Shown: one piece after another, positions 6,371 through 9,129 of the stretch
Layout of the letters: each line of letters begins with the position of its first letter
Numbering within the stretch: the stretch's first letter is position 1
From: an uncultured Prevotella sp.
GTDB taxonomy: Bacteria; Bacteroidota; Bacteroidia; Bacteroidales; Bacteroidaceae
DNA: 9,129 nt
Reading direction: 5' to 3'
Assembly (NCBI GenBank): GCA_937916075.1
Contig: CALGHW010000141.1
Coordinates: 1 to 9,129 of the forward strand
Translations under genes and position numbers: made by a program
The notes under the pieces: model-generated
What the model was told of the DNA's origin: nothing
Seen by the model: the letters and a program-made list of their open reading frames with translations, nothing else
The model's database searches: none

Positions 6371-7564
6371 TTATTTCAGCTTGGCAAGGGCCTCCTTGAT
6401 GCGCTTCATGGCTTCCTTGATGTTGTCGTCGCTGGTGGCGTAGCTCATGCGGAAACATTCGGGGTCGCCGAAGGCGTCGCCGCCTACTGTCGCAACGTGC
6501 GCCTTTTCAAGCAGATACATGGCAAAATCGGTAGAGTTGTTGATGGTGGTCTCCCCGTCGCTCTTGCCGAAGAATGAGCTGCATTTCGGGAAGAGGTAGA
6601 AGGCGCCTTCCGGCACATTCACTTCCAGCCCGGGGATGGCCTTGGCCAGTTCCACGATGAGATTGCGGCGGCGTTCGAAGGCCTGACGCATCTCCTCTAC
6701 GCAATCCTGACTTGAAATGTAAGCATATTTCGCAGCTTCCTGGCTGATGGAGCAGGGGCCGCTGGTGTATTGTCCTTGCAGTTTGTTGCATCCTTTCACA
6801 ATCCATTCGGGGGCGGCGATATAACCGATGCGCCAGCCTGTCATGGCGTATGCCTTTGACACACCGTTGACGATGATGGAGCGTTCCTTCATGCCCTCAA
6901 ACTGGGCGATGCTCTCGTGCTTGCCCACATAGTTGATGTGCTCATAGATTTCATCGGCCAGGACAAACAGGTCGTCGTGGCGCTTGATGACGTCGGCCAG
7001 GGCCTTCAGCTCGTCTTTGCTGTATACGCTGCCGGTGGGGTTGCTGGGCGAGCAGAGGATGAGCAGGCGGGTCTTGGGGGTAATGGCGGCTTCGAGCTGT
7101 TCGGCTGTCATCTTGAAGTTCTGGTTGAAGCCGGCCTCCACGAATACGGGCACACCGCCGGCCAGCTTGACCATCTGGGGGTAAGACACCCAGTAGGGGG
7201 CCGGGATGATGACCTCGTCACCGCTGTTCACCAGGGCCATGACCGTGTTGCATACGCTCTGTTTGGCTCCGTTTGACACAAGAATCTCGTTGGTGCCGTA
7301 GTCCAGCCCGTTTTCTTTTTTCAGTTTGGCAGATATTGCCTCGCGCAAGTCAGCATATCCGGGTACGGGAGAGTATCTCGAATAGTTGTCGTCGATAGCT
7401 TTCTTTCCGGCTTCTTTGATATGGTCGGGCGTGTTGAAGTCGGGTTCGCCCACACTCATGTTGATTACGTCAATGCCTTGAGCCTTCATCTCTGAGCTCT
7501 TCTGCGACATGGCCAGCGTGGCTGATGGAGCCAGTCGCTGTAAGCGTTCTGATAATTGTGCCAT
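6371..7564 (-). CDS. aspC: Pyridoxal-phosphate-dependent aminotransferase, class I (aspartate aminotransferase type)
   Basis: The protein has 397 residues, normal for the family. The PLP-binding residues are visible: SNGAKQS (97-103) for the phosphate cradle, SPSNPTG with Asn175, LADEIYE with Asp204 and Tyr207, SKAYAMTGWRIGY with the Schiff-base Lys237 and Arg245, and FRMSYATS with Arg372, which binds the substrate carboxylate. SVGEPDFNTP near the N-terminus and the SGPCSISQ motif place it in the bacterial Igamma-type aspartate aminotransferases (Thermus-like). Related enzymes may also use prephenate, tyrosine or other amino donors, so the symbol is a best guess. It would act in the cytoplasm, moving amino groups between aspartate and 2-oxoglutarate. 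It is 256 bases downstream of ribBA, with its own promoter candidates in the repeats between, and is probably transcribed on its own. Confidence 0.92.
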   Translation of the reverse strand: MAQLSERLQRLAPSATLAMSQKSSEMKAQGIDVINMSVGEPDFNTPDHIKEAGKKAIDDNYSRYSPVPGYADLREAISAKLKKENGLDYGTNEILVSNGAKQSVCNTVMALVNSGDEVIIPAPYWVSYPQMVKLAGGVPVFVEAGFNQNFKMTAEQLEAAITPKTRLLILCSPSNPTGSVYSKDELKALADVIKRHDDLFVLADEIYEHINYVGKHESIAQFEGMKERSIIVNGVSKAYAMTGWRIGYIAAPEWIVKGCNKLQGQYTSGPCSISQEAAKYAYISSQDCVEEMRQAFERRRNLIVELAKAIPGLEVNVPEGAFYLFPKCSSFFGKSDGETTINNSTDFAMYLLEKAHVATVGGDAFGDPECFRMSYATSDDNIKEAMKRIKEALAKLK

Positions 7565-7661
7565 TGTTTATGAAGTTATTAATTTGTTCTTTTTTGTCAA
7601 TACAGTGCAAGCCGTGTGCAGCAGGGCTTGTCTTAATTGCCGTGGTGCAGGCTATCTTATG

Positions 7662-7669
7662 CAAAGATA
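7662..7669 (-). promoter_or_regulatory. Candidate -7 box TATCTTTG, proximal, for the aminotransferase gene
   Basis: The - strand of repeat unit 1 reads TATCTTTGC, an exact TAnnTTTG match. A TTGG lies about 21 bases upstream (within CTTGGTG of unit 2) and could serve as a weak -33 box. The start site would be near 7655, giving a leader of about 90 bases to the ATG at 7564. Confidence 0.45.
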
Positions 7670-7734
7670 GTGCAAACCGAATGCAGAACACCAAGCTTGT
7701 TTGGGTGTTATGCTGAGGTGCAGGCTATCTTATG

Positions 7735-7742
7735 CAAAGATA
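7735..7742 (-). promoter_or_regulatory. Candidate -7 box TATCTTTG, distal copy
   Basis: This is the same box in repeat unit 2, 73 bases further from the gene. Its upstream side is an A-rich tract with no TTTG at the proper distance, so it is less convincing than the proximal copy. It may exist only because the repeat was duplicated. Confidence 0.3.
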
Positions 7743-7795
7743 AGCATTTTATTTTTTTGAGGTGCTGTCTTCGGGCTGTTTTTTTCCTGTGGCGG

Positions 7796-7815
7796 AAAAA
7801 GAGGGCCTCTCTCTT
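7796..7815 (-). terminator. Weak candidate terminator after ribBA
   Basis: Six bases after the ribBA stop the - strand reads AAGAG, a 7-base loop, CTCTT, then more T (7796-7800), a short stem with a T tract. A second stem overlaps and follows it: TTTTTCC at 7781-7787 pairs with GGAAAAA at 7794-7800 around a 6-base loop. Either could end ribBA transcription, but the stems are short and the two exclude each other. Confidence 0.35.
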
Positions 7816-7820
7816 GTCGC

Positions 7821-9035
7821 CTATTTGAGGTGCAGCGTGTGTCCCATGCGGTCCTGCTTGGTCTTGAGGTACCGGTAGTCATACTCGTTGGGCGTGATTT
7901 CGATGGGCACATTCTCCACTATTTCCAGTCCGTAAGCCTCCAGGCCCACCCTTTTGGTGGGGTTGTTGGTGAGCAGGCGCATCTTGTGTACGCCGAGGTG
8001 TCGGAGCATCTGTGCGCCGCAGCCGTAGTCGCGCTCGTCGGGCTTGAATCCCAGGTGTATGTTGGCGTCGACGGTGTCCATGCCTTCTTCCTGGAGCTTG
8101 TAGGCTGCTATCTTGTTCATCAGTCCGATACCGCGGCCTTCCTGCTGCATGTAGATGAGCACGCCCTTGCCCTCTTTCTCAATCATCTGCATGGCTTTGT
8201 GGAGCTGCTCGCCGCAGTCGCAGCGCTTGCTGCCGAGGATGTCGCCAGTGGCGCAGGAGGAGTGTACCCGTACCAGGATGGGCTCGTCTTCCTTCCACTC
8301 GCCCTTCACGAGTGCCATGTGTTCCAGTCCGTTGCTGGTCTGGCGGAAGGGGATGAGCTTGAAGTGTCCGTATTGGGTGGGCATGTCGGCCACATTGCCC
8401 ACTTCGATGAGCGACTCGCGCTTCAGCCGGTAGGTGATGAGGTCTTTGATGGTGATGATTTTCAGTCCGTGCTCTTTGGCGAACACCTGCAGGTCGGGCA
8501 TGCGGGCCATGGTGCCGTCGTCGTTCATGATTTCCATCAGGGCACCGGCGGGATAGAGTCCGGCCAGTTTGCAGAGGTCTACGGCGGCTTCGGTGTGTCC
8601 CGACCGGCGCAGCACGCCGTTGTCCTGGGCGTACAGGGGATTGATGTGTCCCGGGCGGCCGAAGGTCTGCGGGGTGGAGGAGGGGTCAGCCAGGGCCTTG
8701 ATGGTCTCGGCGCGGTCGTGGGCCGATACGCCGGTGGTGCATCCTTCCAGCTTGTCTACCGTGATGGTGAACGGTGTGCCCAGCATCGATGTGTTGTCTG
8801 CCACTTGGTGGGGCAGGTCGAGCTCCTCGCTGCGGCTGATGGTGATGGGCGCACAGAGCACGCCCCGGGCATATTTCAACATGAAGTTGACCTTCTCTGC
8901 CGTGATTTTTTCTGCGGCGATGATGAGGTCGCCTTCGTTCTCGCGGTCCTCGTCGTCAACAACGATGACAAACTTACCCTCTCTGAAGTCGTCGAGGGCT
9001 TCTTCAATGGTGCTCAGTTTAAAGTCTGTGTTCAT
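7821..9035 (-). CDS. ribBA: Bifunctional 3,4-dihydroxy-2-butanone 4-phosphate synthase / GTP cyclohydrolase II
   Basis: The protein has 404 residues, the normal length for the fused enzyme. The N-terminal RibB domain (about 1-205) turns ribulose 5-phosphate into the four-carbon riboflavin precursor. It shows VVDDEDRENEGDLI (25-38) with the metal-binding acidic residues, RPGHINPL (127-134) and SGHTEAAVDL with His147. The C-terminal RibA domain (about 206-404) opens GTP to the pyrimidine precursor. Its zinc ligands are Cys261, Cys272 and Cys274 in HSSCATGDILGSKRCDCGEQL, with the catalytic QQEGRGIGL (297-305) and TNNPTKR (356-362) motifs. Both halves look active. The start ATG at 9035 lies 27 bases after the stop of the upstream gene, which suggests co-transcription; no FMN riboswitch fits in that gap. 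Base composition is more GC-rich than the ton cluster. Confidence 0.97.
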   Translation of the reverse strand: MNTDFKLSTIEEALDDFREGKFVIVVDDEDRENEGDLIIAAEKITAEKVNFMLKYARGVLCAPITISRSEELDLPHQVADNTSMLGTPFTITVDKLEGCTTGVSAHDRAETIKALADPSSTPQTFGRPGHINPLYAQDNGVLRRSGHTEAAVDLCKLAGLYPAGALMEIMNDDGTMARMPDLQVFAKEHGLKIITIKDLITYRLKRESLIEVGNVADMPTQYGHFKLIPFRQTSNGLEHMALVKGEWKEDEPILVRVHSSCATGDILGSKRCDCGEQLHKAMQMIEKEGKGVLIYMQQEGRGIGLMNKIAAYKLQEEGMDTVDANIHLGFKPDERDYGCGAQMLRHLGVHKMRLLTNNPTKRVGLEAYGLEIVENVPIEITPNEYDYRYLKTKQDRMGHTLHLK

Positions 9036-9062
9036 TTCTATCTAATGTCTTATTCGTTTTCT

Positions 9063-9129
9063 TTAAATGTTTCCTTTTTGCTTGATGCGTTCCATGATTC
9101 GCTCGCTGGTGGCCGTGATGGTCTTCAGG
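9063..9129 (-). CDS. C-terminal tail of an unidentified gene (5' end outside window)
   Basis: On the - strand a frame open from the window edge reads LKTITATSERIMERIKQKGNI and stops at TAA (9063-9065). It ends 27 bases before the ribBA start and has the same strand, so it is probably the upstream operon partner. A charged short helix like this would fit the cytoplasmic tail of a membrane protein. From memory of gene order, LptF/LptG (YjgP/YjgQ) permeases often precede ribBA in Bacteroidales, but 21 residues cannot prove that. Confidence 0.55.
   Translation of the reverse strand, partial: LKTITATSERIMERIKQKGNI

Larger units (their letters stand above)
7605..7742. repeat. Two tandem copies of a palindromic intergenic repeat
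   Basis: Unit 1 spans 7605-7669 (65 bases) and unit 2 spans 7670-7742 (73 bases). They begin alike (GTGCAAGCCGTGTGCAG and GTGCAAACCGAATGCAG) and end with an identical 26-base block at 7644-7669 and 7717-7742 (GGTGCAGGCTATCTTATG and so on). The middles differ in length and sequence. Each block contains the inverted pair TATCTT/AAGATA. Unit 2 also has a core hairpin, AACACC at 7687-7692 against GGTGTT at 7704-7709, around AAGCTTG; unit 1 has CAAGCC (7608-7613) against GGCTTG (7625-7630). The pattern resembles a short dispersed intergenic repeat I associate with Prevotella and Bacteroides genomes; that is recall and untested. It is not CRISPR: spacers and repeat number are wrong. Confidence 0.75.

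Noticed and set aside
7605..7742. CRISPR array
   Set aside because: There are only two units, the shared block includes a promoter box and palindromes, and there is no set of unique spacers of even length or cas gene.
7637..7828. Short + strand frame across the repeats between ribBA and the aminotransferase
   Set aside because: It is made from the repeat sequence itself, with the repeated peptide AILCKD from the two copies, and has no coding features.
8569..9045. 158-codon open frame on the + strand opposite ribBA
   Set aside because: It is Ser/Arg-rich antisense of a GC-rich gene whose - strand frame has all RibB motifs.
9036..9062. FMN riboswitch or separate promoter before ribBA
   Set aside because: The gap is only 27 bases, too short for the riboswitch, and has no clear TAnnTTTG box.

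Overview
The window looks like chromosomal DNA from a Bacteroidales bacterium, most likely Prevotella or a close relative. Four things point there. The start codons lack a Shine-Dalgarno sequence. The candidate promoters carry the Bacteroidetes -7 motif TAnnTTTG. The TonB protein has the cytoplasmic signature FEGRN.AYGAYQLRK followed by an EQMPAFPGG segment. The order exbB-exbD-exbD-tonB-PstS-like-TPR is, from memory, typical of this order. No phage, transposon, CRISPR or RNA gene was seen.

Layout. On the + strand, 1-535 is the 3' part of a membrane-anchored coiled-coil protein with a LuxR-like helix-turn-helix. It converges on the rest of the window, which is all on the - strand. A strong inverted repeat at 538-593 separates the two. 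Read in the direction of transcription (right to left), the - strand genes are: the tail of an unidentified gene (9063-9129); ribBA (7821-9035), which makes riboflavin precursors; a 256-base gap with two tandem copies of a palindromic intergenic repeat, each carrying a TATCTTTG promoter-like box; a class I aminotransferase (6371-7564); a 216-base AT-rich leader with a TACCTTTG box; then a six-gene cluster of exbB (5315-6154), exbD (4677-5285), a second exbD (4032-4673), tonB (3158-3988), a PstS-like lipoprotein (2135-3094) and a periplasmic TPR protein (625-2064).

The six genes appear to form one transcription unit, with gaps from 3 to 70 bases and one promoter candidate at the head. ExbB and the two ExbD proteins would form the proton-driven inner-membrane motor. 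TonB would carry its work across the periplasm to outer-membrane transporters. The last two products are predicted to lie outside the inner membrane: a lipoprotein with a phosphate-binding-protein fold but no Pst permease genes beside it and altered ligand loops, and a soluble TPR protein. Their link to the motor is the most interesting open question here. Other points worth checking are the two unlike, enlarged ExbD proteins, the tandem promoter-bearing repeats before the aminotransferase, and a 12-bp perfect stem inside the lipoprotein signal-peptide codons.
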